A program made the translations under genes and the position numbers. The notes beneath the pieces were generated by a model. It saw only the letters and a program-made list of their open reading frames with translations. It was not told the DNA's origin and did no database searches. Positions 10,010-22,559 of a stretch of DNA of 64,000 bases are shown piece after piece. Position 1 is the first letter of the stretch; every line of letters begins with the position of its first letter. The DNA is from Acheta domesticus (taxonomy: Eukaryota; Arthropoda; Insecta; Orthoptera; Gryllidae): positions 134,556,949 to 134,620,948 of the forward strand of contig JAHLJT010008756.1 of NCBI GenBank assembly GCA_031308135.1. The letters are read 5' to 3'.

Positions 10010-10199
10010 AATGAAACACTCTGGGATGATTTTGAATTTCTGAATTTACTAGAAAAAAATTAAATCTACATTTGACCAGTTATTACATTAAAGGGGTTTG
10101 ACCGCGTCCGAGCGGTTGTGCTACACGCATAATGTTCTCGCCCGACATGGATGCAAGAGACTTTCTCGCTTGACTAATAAAGTTTCGCGGGCCACACTA
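10010..10199 (-). mobile_element. Truncated hAT MITE (same family as 42,322)
   Basis: The reverse complement aligns with the interior of the 42,322-42,699 element: TGTGGCCCGCGAAA, AAGTCTCTTGCATCCATG, TCGGGCGAGAA, GGTAAATTCAGA-like and TGTTTCA blocks in the same order. Both terminal repeats are missing, so it is a relic. Confidence 0.6.
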
Positions 10200-10280
10200 A
10201 ATGGGGACGCCAGCCAACAACCCTGATCTAATTGTTTCTGAGGAGGCAGCTGTCAGCTTTTCCTCATCCAAGGGCTCACG

Positions 10281-10650
10281 TTTACCGGCTTAGGTGGCTT
10301 AGAGCATCAACCGATGCTCTGACCATGAGGTCCTTGCATTCCACTCCCGACTGTGGCAGGAATTTTGACACTAGCTTGACAGCTAGGAGGAGTTCTGTCG
10401 TTGTGTGGGGGAGAATTCTAGCGGCCGGCTGCTCTGATCGGTAGTTTTCCGTGGTTTCTTCCAGGCGAATGCCGGAACACTACCCCAACAAACGGGTCAC
10501 GGACCGCGCGCGATCGTTCCTTCCTCTTCCTTGTCCTATCTTCAGCCATTACTTACATACACACATTCACATGCACTAAACTACTACGCTTATTTGGAGA
10601 CCAGTTCTGGTTGGGACGGTGCCACGGAGGTGGGGGAATCCACACAACCT
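10281..10650 (+). mobile_element. SINE family A copy with tRNA-like head
   Basis: The best-preserved head of the family. A TAGGTGGCTTAGAGCATC stretch (A-box-like) is followed by GCTCTGACCATGAGG and a degraded B box (TTGCATTCCACTCCCGAC). Then come ACACTAGCTTGACAGC, GAATTCTAGCGGCCGG, CTGCTCTGATCGGTAG, AACAAACGGGTCACGG, GCGCGCGATC and the TTCCTTGTCC pyrimidine tract. The 3' part after about 10,620 is lost. The head suggests polymerase III transcription from a tRNA-derived promoter. Confidence 0.7.
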
Positions 10651-10689
10651 GGATTCTAACTACCCTTGTTAGAGAAATTGTTGTAATTT

Positions 10690-10840
10690 ACTTCATATGG
10701 GAAGAAGAATTATTTACTTTTTCGGTGTCATGGATCTTCAATACGCATTTTTCTGCAGAAAAATAGTTGGTTTTTTCACTGCAACATTACATAATTTTCT
10801 CTTTACTATATATCTAATATGCGAGAAAGTAAAAAGGAAA
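10690..10840 (+). repeat. Dispersed repeat family C fragment
   Basis: Shares the core CTGCAACATTACATAA...ATGCGAGAAAGTAAAAAG with 12,620-12,870, 60,900-61,228, 32,340-32,450 and 61,740-61,850. No TIR is seen. It is probably an old retroposon or transposon end. The next 300 bp (10,850-11,150) are AT-rich with nothing recognised. Confidence 0.5.
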
Positions 10841-11151
10841 TGTGTTTGATATCACAGACTCCATTTTTAATTATATGAATGATTGACGTTTCTTTTTCCG
10901 GGGGAACTACGACTGAAAGGATCAAGTGAGGGCCACTCATTACCGTAGTACCGAGACTATTTTCCGTGTATTACGATCTGTGAAAGTTTTCCATATTTGC
11001 AAACATGCATTGAGACACGCTCACATTCAATTTTTATTCATCGTAAATTGCTATCAATTCGAATCCACTTAATTTCGAAGCAAGATCATTGCTTGCCCTG
11101 AGATTCCTGAAAATTCATTAAAACGAATGTAAAATTAGGTATTGTGTGCTG

Positions 11152-11523
11152 TCCTGAAACGCACGGCATTGAAGACGTAGTATCTACTTTATTAGGACCC
11201 AAATCTTTATAAATCTCGGTTTGTCTGAGAATAGCTGCTAATTGGGCGCGTTATGGAAACTTGAAAGGCGCGATTTAGATTCTCGTAATTTCATTGCTCG
11301 AGCGCGGATGAATACAATTTCCCATTGTGTGTGGGAAAATGTGGGGATCTACGCTCTTAGACTTCCTTTTCGCACAACATTTCCCCTTTTGTTACTGCGA
11401 TATTTCGTTTCCTGTCTGTCTTCATAAGCCCGGAGTATGGATAGTAAAATTCTAAATATAAAATTCACTAAATTATGCTCCAACACGCGGAACTTGCCTC
11501 GGTAATTATGGGTGTTTGCCTGA
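11152..11523 (+). repeat. 372-bp dispersed repeat, copy 1
   Basis: Nearly collinear with 44,761-45,130: CCTGAAACGCAC, GACGTAGTATCTACTTTATT, CGGTTTGTCTGAGAATAGC, GCTCGAGCGCGGATGAATAC, CATTTCCCCTTTTGTTACTG, ATAAGCCCGGAGT, and ending CGGTAATTATGGGTG. No inverted ends, poly-A or frame explain it, and its class is unknown. Confidence 0.75.
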
Positions 11524-11529
11524 GGATTT

Positions 11530-12615
11530 CAATTAAAAATTATTTGCCCACGAAGAACTCTTTATTTTCACACATTTTATTCGTTGCATCCAGCTGTGCT
11601 GCGAGAGAAAAGAGAATACACTTGTTGGAGATTTTCCCAATATGAGAAGTTCATTTCTGACGTATATTTAGTTTCCTTTAGTTTTCTAGTTTACGACGAT
11701 GCTTAAGGCGCTGCTGCTTTCAAGTATTGTGTTAAAAGTGTTGTTTCTTCTATGGTAAACAGTATCCCAAAACCTAGAACAAGAATCTAATCTTGAAATA
11801 TAAGGCTGAATTTGAATACATTTCTTAAAAAGTTTATTTCTTGGAAATTCGTCACTTTGCAAATAAGCTCTTCAATTCATGGCTGACAAAATATGATTGT
11901 CCAATTTGCAGGAAAGGCCAGGGGCAGAAAAAAGGAATTTCAGTAAATTTGAATTAATACAAAATAAATTAATCCGTTGGATATTAAATGTACAGTGGTA
12001 CATTTGCAATGAACAAATTCAATCACCATTTTCTAGGGTGAAGATACGTTCAAACGACGTGTTAAATCCTTCGTAATTAAAATGCTTTAAAAGATACATT
12101 AAGAATATTTATATATAAAAAGTATAAAATTTGGTACATACTATCAGGAAGTAAAGGACACTTCTTTGCAATTCTAGGTTAGTTCTCTTTTTAATAGTAA
12201 ACTCAAGAAGAATTATTCTAAAATATTTGTATACTACATCAGGTACTTGTTCAAAACGGTCTCCAAAAGATGAATTAAGGTCGCAAAACATTTCCATAGT
12301 TGAGTTGTATACTGAATAAAATATTTAAAGAGGATGAAATAGAAGTTTGAAGGAAAAAAGGCCCTCTCGTCTCCGGGAGTGACAAAGCCGCGATCACGAA
12401 CCTGCTTGCATGTTGTCATCTCGGACCTTGGAAAGCGAATTAGATGGAGGATGCGACCCCACACGACTAAGCAGTGTTTCAACATTTGTGTGAGTGCACA
12501 CGTTTTTAGCGGGAGAGAGTAATGATGGGAATTACATCAGATCCAAGGACGAGGTATTTTCTTTGCAGAAGAAATATTCGTCGGAAAGTACCCCCAAAAT
12601 TTAAATAATGTTTTA
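11530..12615. other. AT-rich sequence, nothing recognised
   Basis: No coding, TIR or tandem signal. A slightly GC-richer stretch at 12,360-12,480 (CCTCTCGTCTCCGGGAG, GCGATCACGAACC) may be an eroded repeat. Confidence 0.4.
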
Positions 12616-12619
12616 CAGA

Positions 12620-12870
12620 ATCGCATAATCCTCCAGTCGGGCCAGATCGACTGTTCTGCAAATTCATTTTGGAAAAAATTCTACGAATAGATTTGGCGCT
12701 AGTATTGTTCGCAGACGGATAGAGGGACATTAAAAAACATATTTTCGGCATCAGGCGACCCTAACAAAGGTATTTCCATCATAATATTGAAATCGATTTT
12801 CTGCAGCATTACATAACTTTTTCGGCACAACGTGTATTACTCCGTACATACGTAAGTATACGAGAAAGTA
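12620..12870 (+). repeat. Dispersed repeat family C copy
   Basis: Matches 60,900-61,228 in order: CCAGATCGAC, CATTTTGGAA, a GTTCGCAGACGGATAGAGGGAC block (the other copy has GTTCAGACGGACAGACGGAC), then GCAGCATTACATAACTTT, ACTCCGTACATACGTA and GTATACGAGAAAGTAA. Confidence 0.6.
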
Positions 12871-12879
12871 ATAATACTG

Positions 12880-14815
12880 CGGTGTTGCTAGGGAGATAAT
12901 GGCTGTGATAAAATATCCACGTTTCTGCGCTTATCTTTCGTGTGCCTGGAGTTCAGAAACAAAAGTACAAGTATTACTTTTTGCCTCTTGGTAAAAAGAG
13001 AATGTAACCGAATCGCGCCCCGGGAACAGGTCAATTTTCTACCCAAAAACTCTTATTGCCAGACTCTACGAAGAAGTGGATAAACCTTGTTCCTTTGTAT
13101 AATAAATAACTTAACGTAATATACTAATAATACACTATCATGAAACTTAAACGATTTCTTAGAACTCTCTGTCGCTTTGAAAATTGCAAAAGTTATATAT
13201 AATACGAGAATGTATGTGCTGAGGTTGCACCACTTGTTTTTAAAAATGGAGTTGTTTTTTGTCGTCATGCTCACGCTCGCATTGATGAGTGTTGATTGGT
13301 TCTTGCCTTAAGTTATTTGATGAAATTAGGACACATTCGATTTCATAAGTTTTTACGAAACTCCGAATTTTACCGCTTGTAAGCTATATTTTGTGAAATG
13401 TACGTTGGGTGAACCTTTTCGTAATAAAGTTTTAAAGAAAGTCTCCCCGTGTGCGAGAGGCTTGGTGGCGGGGCAGCCTCCATCCTGCGTCTGCGCCAGC
13501 GACTGCCGTCGCTTCCGGGATGATTCCTGAAGGCTGCCTGCCCCCGCAGGGGCTCTTCGGCCTGTGCTGGTCTTCTGGGTCTTCTTGCTGCAGCTGTTAG
13601 CCCCCACTCCCTCGCACAAGGGCGAGGATTGAGGAGCTGTGTGAAATAGATAGGTGCGTTAGTTATAGGTAGGATGGGTTATTTTTGTTAAGGGTGTTTT
13701 GGACGGTGGAAAGAGAGGTTGGAAAAAGGATGGGGAGGGAGGGGTTGGAGGGGATAAGGGAAAAATATAATAGTTTTTATATATATATTTTTTTTGTTTT
13801 CTTTAATCTTTTTTTTGCCGGTGAGCGTTCCCCGAATCGCGGGTTTTTAAAAATGGAGTAGTTTGTCGTCGTCATGGTCATGCTCCACGGGCCTACCACA
13901 GCAGAGTCATCACAAGGGAGAGGATTTTTAGGCCCTAAAAAATCTTCAAATATGCATTTATGACCTAAAAATTCTGAATTATGCACTTAAATATGCAATT
14001 AAAATTAGCAATATTTCATTTCCGTTACAAACCTTTCTTGATAAAATTCGGAAGAAGCGTGCTTGTGCCGTGAAGAGCCATTTTTGTGCAAGCATAACTT
14101 AGCTTATTTCGCGGAAGAAATATTTGAGGTAAATAAGCATAGTAGTGAAGTGGATTGTACGTCTTGTTTAGTGCTTTTGTGTGGTTTAAAAAATATGATA
14201 ACAAGAATTATTCTCCTTTTTCACTAGAATTTTATCATCTATAGAAAAGAAAAATACTGAAACTGTGACTAGCTCTTTCTACTCAATGAACGTTCACAAA
14301 CACATAAGATATTTTGAAAAGATGAAATGTTTTATAAAAGTCTCTTTTTTAAGGAAATATTCAAACTATGCGCCTATAATTACACGAATATGGATCAACA
14401 GGAAAAATCGGCCAAACATGCACTAACATATTAATGTGTATAGCATCATATTCGAACCAAATGTCAAAAAAATGTCTTAGCTGTGCACTGAAGCAACGGA
14501 ACACATATGCAAAGTCATAGAAACCCGCTCCCTAGGCATCACGTGTGCTGCTGGCTCATGCACATCATTACTCCTCACCTTTTGTTTCATTCCCTGCTGT
14601 TGCAGTTGTGATTTGAAGATACGTGAACATTGCGTTTTAAAAATAGTCTCTTCTCTGAACGAGGTGTCGGAAGCAGCGGAAGATCTGTTCGGACGCCGGT
14701 CTGCCTTTTCTCAATGACTGCAGTTGTGTTTTCCCTAATAGATCCGATCGCTGTGAAAAGTGAGTACAACAAGTTGTGTTGGTAAGATTGATGAAGTCTC
14801 GAAAGGGGTAGAGCG
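12880..14815. other. Mostly AT-rich sequence with a short duplication
   Basis: TTTTTAAAAATGGAGT followed by a TGTCGTCATG..CATGCTC stretch occurs at 13,240-13,275 and again at 13,842-13,882. A GC-rich block at 13,440-13,625 (GCGACTGCCGTCGC, CTTCCGGGATGATTCC, CCCCGCAGGGGC) looks like part of an unclassified transposable element. No gene is seen. Confidence 0.4.
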
Positions 14816-14844
14816 GGGATTCCCATTGGTTTGGGGCCTGCGAT

Positions 14845-15045
14845 CCCCCCCCCCCCCCGCCAATGCTGCGCCGCCGCCCCCGCCACAGCTGCGCCGCCGC
14901 CCCCTCCGCCACCCGATTTATTTATCGTCTCTCGGAATCTCAGCCGGCGCCGCTGGAACCTTTTCCATTCGTCCGGAGAATTATTCCGACTTGATTGAGC
15001 CCCCTGGCGAATTCGGGCTATAAATAAATATACACGCCCCGGAGG
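14845..15045. repeat. GC-rich island with poly-C run
   Basis: A run of about 15 C at 14,846-14,860 is followed by GCCGCCGCCCC trinucleotide-like sequence and then unique CpG-bearing sequence ending near GGGCTATAAATAAATA. No supported gene. Confidence 0.6.
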
Positions 15046-15059
15046 ACTTCTCAAAAAAC

Positions 15060-18000
15060 GTTCGCGGGAGACTTTTCGTGTCAATGCTAAAAAGGTTATA
15101 TGAGCTTCCCATAAAAATATAATTTTAGAGCTGCGTTTCCCGCCTTGCAGGAACAAGAGGTCAGTTCATCGGTCTCGCCATCCATATTTCACGAGTTTTC
15201 TACGGACATAGGATTTTTTGAAGACTACTAGCTTCTACGTACTCGTACATTGTAATACCTGATGGGAGTCGCTGTTCTGCGCGTTTGTGCAGCATGAAAA
15301 ATTCATGTTATTTCGAGATGTCTAGTATTGAATGAACATAGATTTTTTCTACGTTTGCAATCACGTACACTACTCATTTTAATGATTTTTGTTCTGAGAT
15401 AATTTTTACAGATAATTTTAATACCATTCCTTTGCGCCTTTCTTATAATACCTGTACGCCATGCCATCTTTTGTATTTTACTTAAATAGTAAACGTGTAT
15501 GATAAACGATTAAAGAATGTATAATACATTCAAACGAAGCAAAATGCTGTTTAATCGACATTATTTGGGTTTCAACAGACAAGTGCCTAATGCGTGACAA
15601 GTGACAGAATGAATCAAACGTTCACAGGGCCCTTAATAAGCCTGTTCAAGAAAAATGACAGACGACGGCATGGAGATTTTTCTTTACGTTTCTTCTAAAA
15701 CCTGACTCAAGACTTCAGAGAGACCTTTCGAAAACATTATGCGGAGTTGATTGACCGTTTCTGCTATTTAATGCTGTATATAAATACACCAAACACATAA
15801 AAGCCTTGACCGGTGTTCGTGTTGAGAAGAGAGGTTTTATAGCTCATCGTAAAAGGATCGCATTTTAATGTTGCGTTCCAGCTTCTCAAGTAGTTGGCAA
15901 CAAGAGCAACAATGTCAGGCACAAAGAGCATACATGTCGATAAAGAGAGTTCATGGAACGCTGTGAACGTATTTAAAACGTTTGTCATTAACTATTTTTT
16001 CCAGTTCGTTGATCGCGTTTTGTCTTCTTGTTTTTTCGCACGTGAATTCAAATTGTTCATTAGCGAGAGTTTCAAAAGCTTGCGTTAATTTGTTTTTATG
16101 TCATTTTTTAATTGAATTCGAAGGAGGCTTCAGTATTTTTCTCTGGAGACTATTTTTATGGAACAGTAATTTTGAAATAATTCTGTAAGATTATTTATGT
16201 ATTTAGATGTAGTTCGCTAAGCGGGGCACGAAAATATCTGATTGATCTAATGAAATTATTGAATTTTCTGCTTCGTGACTTGTTTCTCCTAACGAGCTCC
16301 AGTATTACGCCGTGTAGCGCCAGGAAATGCTCAGACATCTGGAAGCTGAGGGGAAACCCTAGGCGTTGTAGTAAAGGTGCACGTCGAAGTACAGAATAAT
16401 TGGCCTTCTTTCTTCTCGTGGCATCATCTCTGCTCTCTGTCTGCTTTTGTGGGGATTACAAATCTATGACTACCTGTGTGATCATCTACGCACTCTTGTG
16501 ATGAGAAAGATTTTCTGAACGCAACGTAGACACTGGTGCACACTTATAAGATACTACTGATCTCGGTCCCAAGAAATTTTCCAGATATTTCTTCACTTAC
16601 AAGAACTGCATGTATTTCTTTCACCGTGAGTGTGTTGGATTTTCAAGGATTTTGACGAGAACCATCACCTACAGTTCCTCCTTTCATCTCGTTTGCGTTC
16701 TTGGTACTTCCTTTCTTGAAACAAGTTTCTCATCTCTACGATTAGAAGACACGTATTTCACAAGTTTTTTGTAGTAGTGGTAGGAAAGTCACCTAAATCT
16801 ACGTCATATCATCGTAATATTACGATCAATCCAAATAAAGTGATGGTTGTTTATGCAAACTTCTTTTAGAGATTCACCAATTATCCTCTTTAAGGTAATG
16901 CCTCATTTTCGCCGTTTTTAGGATTCATAGAATTCACACATTTCTTTCAAAATTATTTAAACGGTTATTAGAAAATATAAATAAATTAGATTGCAAAATT
17001 AGAAATAAAATAGATTAAAACCTTTGATTCCGGATCCTAGTTATAAGTAGTAATCCTAGTAATACGAATGTAATAAAGAAAAGTGTTTGAAATTATGAAT
17101 TAGTATAGCATAGAAAAGAGGTGACAGGGCCTATTGCGGTAGGAAATTACCTTGCAAAGTAATAGATCTATAATTTGCCAGGAGGCACATGAGCGAAATA
17201 ACGAAGTTATTATCGAAAGTTGTCCATCCAATGATCGCAGACAGAACAGTCAGCGGCTGTGTCTATTTCTCTGTTAGGGCAGAGTTTTCGATTCTCTTTT
17301 GAGGTGGAATAGAACGCTGACCTACATACGAACTCATTTGCATTTTAATTAAACAAGTGACCGTCTCGATCTCTCAGCCTTCAGTAAACAGCAGTGCGCA
17401 TTTAATTTTACTTTCGCTGTATGCAAAGCAGCGGCGTTTCTCAAATGGCGTTCCACTGTGCTCGGGATTTCAGAAATGTTTATTGGATTTTTTCCCTTTG
17501 GGATTTTATCTTGGAAAATGTTTGGGCGAATTTTACACTTCTGCATTTTACGACTCTTGTCGCCCGAGATAGCTTTGAAACACTTGCAACATTGGAATAT
17601 CTATACTTGGGTTGGTTTTGTTTTACTTACAGAAGTCCCTGCCAGGGCCTTGCAACCCTCCATCAAAACCGGAGACATAGCTGGAGGATGCTACTATAGG
17701 AGGCGCTAGTGTCGCCGGGTACAGCTGCAGGCTAGGTTCGCCAACGACCGCACATAAAAATTGGCTAAATTGTGAGAAATACGAAAAGTCTCTTCTAAAT
17801 GTTCAATTATTCATAATATATTCATACAAGAAACAGCTGAAGAAAGCGCAAACATCGACGCTATCTTTTGTAGCATTACGCGCCTGCTAGAGCTTAATGA
17901 AAACCTACGCAGCAGCCACACACGTTTGAAATGTCGTTGGCAGCAGTTCGTGTTTTAGTTTCTGTAAGAAGGTGCGCAACTATAATGGTCTCCACCCCGT

Positions 18001-19090
18001 TATATGGGAGTTGGAAGGCCCTGGTCCCTGAGTCAAATGGATTAAGGCGTACAGAATGTATTATATTGTAAGCTAAATAAGTCATTGTGCTAATATCTAA
18101 GTGTGTTTTTTTAGTGGTTGTTTGGTCAACTTATGTCTCAAATGTCGATTAAATGAACATCTGTATTTATTCCTCAATTTGCACACTGTCCAGCGTTGGA
18201 TATTGAAATACGGTAAAAGGTAACAATGTAAAACCCAATAAATTATCTGTAGAAATGTCCGACAATCAGGGCAATCTTGTTTTCTTGAAGTATCCAGTTC
18301 GTGATTCCTGTTTTTCCATTGTAAGATATTGTTTTCTCTGGTAGGTAATGATATTTAAGGCACAGACAAAATAATTTATTTATCAAAAACACAGACAAAA
18401 GAATTATAAATTATGATATTGTCAGGTATAAAATGAAAACGCTTTCGTGTGTTTCGTGATAAATGTTGAAAACCGTGCGATTTTCTGTCAAATTCGGTAA
18501 TAGTTTGCCTGATTTTTTACTTTATTTCTAAAAAAGCTTGAGGATTATTCCGTGCATAGGTTATTATAAAAAAATCAATATTTTCTACTCACTACAATAT
18601 TTTCTGTGTATATTGTATCGAGAAGACTAAAACTTGACAGTAAAAAATGTTCGTGAAGCTATCGCACGTTGTGAGTAAACTCCTGTCTCAATTAATCACC
18701 AACGCTGGTATCTTGAATCCGACCGAAGGGAGGAAACAATAAACATCATTTATCATCAAGTCAAGTGCTAAAAAATCAATAGTTTTGTGATACGTCATCC
18801 AGACCCCAGTATACCTGGTTTACAAAAACGAAACTGACTGGTACTCAAAGAAGTGCATGAAAACAGCTTTAAATTTAAAAAAAACTTCAAATCATTATTA
18901 GAGTTGCTAAGATGTTAGAAATAGTCAATAGCCGGAATTAATGTTACATTTTATATTAGGTCAAAATTAGTTATTTAGCACCAATGTGCTTCATCATTAT
19001 TTAATGGTTCAGGAAGGAGTTTTCGTGAATTAGTATTATTTTTTTATTGAGAACTATACGATTAAATGATATGTTGTGTCATAGACAAAT
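15060..19090. other. 4 kb of AT-rich sequence, nothing assignable
   Basis: Read on both strands without finding exons, terminal repeats or tandem arrays. At 17,995-18,030, GGAAGGCCCTGGTCCCTG resembles the subterminal part of the MITE at 617-992, but no partner end is found. Short frames at 17,350-17,700 overlap on both strands and look random. Confidence 0.4.
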
Positions 19091-19296
19091 TAAAGATGGT
19101 AAAAAAATGTAGTTAATGTTTTTGCTAGTGCACTTGCAGTTCCATCTGCGCACTCGATTTGTGGTCCTGTTCTGCCTTGGGATGATGGCCCAGCCTCTCG
19201 TGTGCGAGCATTCGTTGACGGAGCGTGGGGTAGGGCCACCCCCGACCATTCGCTCATTGGCTCGCCCTCCGCTCCGCCCACTGCCCGCCCCACTAT

Positions 19297-19505
19297 GGTC
19301 CGATTAAAATAATTTGGTGATTGACAGTTGTGCTCCTGAAGCTGAGGCTTCATACAGTGTGAGTGTATGATTTGGTTACTTTAATAAGTATTTATTTCAA
19401 GTGTTTACTTTCGTGTCCCGGAAGCACATGCTCAGTGGCACGCAAACTGTCAACGTCGCTCCCTTCCGTTCGCAACTGTCAATCACCAACTTATTTTAAT
19501 CAGAG
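19297..19505. repeat. Inverted repeat with GATTAAAATAA / TTATTTTAATC arms
   Basis: TCCGATTAAAATAATTTGG then TGATTGACAGTTG (19,297-19,328) faces its inverse CAACTGTCAATCACC then AACTTATTTTAATCAGA (19,473-19,505). A third, single copy lies at 38,488-38,520 (TGTCAATCACC, AACTTACTTTAATCGGA). In two cases the motif sits about 100-160 bp left of a SINE family A tail. Confidence 0.55.
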
Positions 19506-19659
19506 CATAGCTCCTTTCCTTCGCCGAAGTCCCCGCTGCTCTCCGCACTCACACGTCGTGTTGCCTTCTCTTCACATCTGCAAGGAGTTCGGTTGCTTGA
19601 ATGTTCTGCTTCCCTCTTCTCTTTCACCGACTACGAAGACTCCTTGAATTGCTGCTCCT

Positions 19660-20145
19660 TCGTGATTGATTATTAGTGATTCCGGACGCGTCAACCACCA
19701 ACTCTAAGTGTAGTGCATGCTTTTGCTCGGGAGGTGGAGGTCGTCTTTCCCCACTGGATGGTGAGATTCTACCGTCGGCTGCCGGGTTTTCCCCAATCAA
19801 GTATCTCCCACTAGCTGGGCACCGCCCCAGCCGGGACAAGCTCTTAGCCCCCCACCGATATCCCGGCACGTGTAGTAGTGTGGTGCATGTGAGTGTGTTG
19901 TAAGGGGTGAGGGTAGGACAATAAAAAGAAAGGACAGATCGCGCGCGGTCCGTGGCCCGTTTGTTAGGGTACTGCTACGGCATTGTCCTGGTGTTGATCG
20001 GAGAAACCACGGAAAGCTACCGATCAGAGCAGCCGGCCGCTAGAATTCCCCTCCAGACAGCGACTGAATTCGACCTAGCTGACAAGCTAGTGCCGAAAAT
20101 CCTGCGTTGGGACTCGAATCTAAGACCTCCCGATTAGAGGGGCTG
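19660..20145 (-). mobile_element. SINE family A, left member of head-to-head pair
   Basis: Tail at left (GATTGATTATTAGTGATTCC), then CGGACGCGTCAACCACC, GTATCTCCCACTAGC, GCGCGCGGTCCGTGGC, CCCGTTTGTTAGGG, GATCAGAGCAGCCGGCC, GACAGCGACTGAATTC, GACCTAGCTGACAAGC and the inverted B box GGGACTCGAATC. Nearly full length (about 485 bp). Its head abuts the head of another copy on the other strand. Confidence 0.75.
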
Positions 20146-20300
20146 CTTCGTCTTTGACTGGATGGTCCTAGCGGTCGAATCGCGACGGTGGTGGTTGTCG
20201 AACGCTACCTACTAGTTCGAATCCAGCCGCCGCCGCCTGGAAAATAATTATTGGGGCCAGCTGCTCCGAGCGGTGGTTTTGTCTTGTTCTCTTTGCCAAT
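20146..20300 (+). mobile_element. SINE family A, right member of head-to-head pair (partial)
   Basis: Starts at the shared head (TTTGACTGGATGGTCC, CGGTCGAATCGCGACGG), passes GTTGTCGAACGCTACC, and reaches GGCCAGCTGCTCCGAGC and GGTTTTGTCTTG before similarity fades. Compare the pair at 57,184-58,067. Confidence 0.55.
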
Positions 20301-20309
20301 GATTTGTTG

Positions 20310-21560
20310 GCATTTGCACGCGCTGTTGATTGGTAGGCAACTCTCCAACTGTCAGCAGTCACAGTAGGGCCTGAAGCAAAGAGATTTCGTGTTACAGCCG
20401 AACCGAACATTATAGTTCAAGATGAGTTGCCTGTCAATCAATCACATGTGTAACTTCGTAACATGAAATTTCCCACCAGTATTAATGTGCAAATAGCGAC
20501 CGCCCTACATTCCCACAGCGTTTGGAACATCTAATCTGAAACAGTCTTTATAATTCTTGTTAGGTTATTAAATTATTGTTTACTTACAAAAGAGTTTAGA
20601 ATGTAGTCTGAAATTTGGAAGCACGTTTCTCTGCCTGAACTAGCCCGTGACCACAATTTGGACCATGTGTGACCCAATGGAAAAGCACCCGTTTGGAGCA
20701 TTTGGTGGGTGGAGGGGAGGGGCGGTTGCGTTGCATTTGTTTTGTATGGAGCCCCCCCCTCTCCTTCACCTGCTGAATGCGTTGCTCCCTGGAATTCATG
20801 TTTTTTAAAACGTGTGTTTTCTTGTTCTTTACATGAACATTAATGGGACAGCTCTCCAACTGAACAGTTGTGTCAATTGCATTGTTCGGAAGAACGAAAT
20901 TATTAAAATAAAATAAATTGACAATTTAACACTCTTTTTAGACAATGTTATTTTTAGTACAAGTTTTCACAGAACTGTTTGTTTTTTTTTCATATAATGC
21001 TGGAACTTGACATTTCACGTAATAGTTTTACACATTATCAGGTGTGAACGAACAGTTAATGTAATTATGTTTGAAAATGCAAACAAATGTTGTTGATATT
21101 GTTTAGAATGAAAGTATTAAAAATAAAATTCCAAAATAATCAGAAATTAAATAATGAAGTAAAACAAGTACAAGAAAAAATATGTAGTAAATTCAAAACG
21201 AGTATATGAAAGAAGAGTATAACGAAAGTATGTACTAAATTCATGGCTTCTGCCCTAACAGTACGTATATATTAGCGATTTTAATACTGGAGCACTTATC
21301 ACAGCTTTCCATGTCTTTGACGCCATAGGTTTTTACTTTTTTCATTCTTATTATTTTGTTTTTTCTGTTTAATATTCTGTATTTGAAGTATTTATTATTC
21401 GTAAATAAGGGATGGGAATATAACGATTTCTCTTTCCGTTTCGTTTATTGTGAAGTTCACGTATCTAGCGTCGCCATTCCCGTTCGCGAGCTATTGTGGA
21501 GCAGCCTTTAGGATCATCATTGTTCACGACCCTTTGAGGCTCATGTCGACTATTGGAACC
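20310..21560. other. Mixed sequence, nothing assignable
   Basis: No supported gene or repeat boundary. AT-rich from 20,870. Confidence 0.4.
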
Positions 21561-21566
21561 TTTTAA

Positions 21567-22193
21567 AGGCCCATTCACAATGCAAGCATAAACATAAGCA
21601 TGGCGTTAACGTAAAAGTTAGCGCGACGTCCATAAGCGGACTCATTCACAATGCGTTCGCATAAGCATAACACGTAAGACGTTAACTTAAAAGCTTGCAA
21701 GCTGTAAGCTTCTGCGCTTCTGTTTAGGTAAGAAATAAGAAATGAACCAATCACAGTGCGGTAATTCAAAATCTAGTATCGAAATAGGATCGAAGTTGAT
21801 ACATCGAACAAAAGACTGGATGTCCAAATTGCGTGGTTAATTTTCGACGGTATTCTGCTTTGTTTTGTAACGTACGATCTTTTTACAATTTAGTTTTGTT
21901 GTAGTTATCAAAATACTGTTTAGTTAGTTGTATTCATAGTAGTATCATTTAGTTTCCAATTTTATTGACATTAGAATATTATATAAATCGAACCAGTAGG
22001 CCATGGACTTAGTCGATATCTCGAAATCGATTCTAACATCCAACAAATAGTACAATAGAATGTCCCCCAGACAAGATAAAATCTTATTTTGCGAATGTTT
22101 ATGTTGCACATTGTGAATACTTCAGTCTTTCACTTAAAGTTTACGTCTATGCGCTCGCTATGCGTATGTTAATGTTTGCGTTTGAATGGGCCT
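21567..22193. mobile_element. TIR DNA transposon (GGCCCATTC ends), nonautonomous
   Basis: The left end reads AGGCCCATTCACAATGCAAG and the right end, reverse-complemented, AGGCCCATTCAAACGCAAAC. Both continue with ACATAAGCAT/ACATACGCAT words, giving about 35 bp of TIR. The subterminal words TTCACAATGCGTTCGCATAAG repeat internally. GGCCC-start ends suggest a PIF/Harbinger-like element, but the flanks do not show a clear 3-bp duplication. At 627 bp it has no transposase frame. A partial copy is at 2,255-2,506. Confidence 0.65.
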
Positions 22194-22311
22194 GTAGAGA
22201 GGAACGGTAACGGACAGATGGCGGGCACGTCGCAGATCGTCGACAGTGCAGCATCCACGTGACGTTTGCGTACGCGTACGTTTAGTAGAAAAAAACCGCG
22301 GTGGTTTGAAC

Positions 22312-22329
22312 ACCCCCCCCCCCCCCCCC
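22312..22329. repeat. Poly-C run of 18
   Basis: An uninterrupted C homopolymer, with length uncertain by nature. Nothing else is assigned in 22,200-22,560. Confidence 0.9.
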
Positions 22330-22559
22330 GCCGACTCTGAGTTGGCAAGCCAAGGCGTGTCATACTCAGGGTGGAAATCAAACCCACGGGCTCGGCTAGT
22401 CGTGGCAATTTCGATAATTTCGACGCTACGGACCCGGCGCGTACAGAGCACATTCTTTTGCCGCAAGCGCGGACTCGTGGGGGCGTTTGCACATGAATGG
22501 GAAGCCTGCCACAACAACGCGTCAAAAGTTTCCGCCATCTTGCCTCCGCTGCTGTTGCT

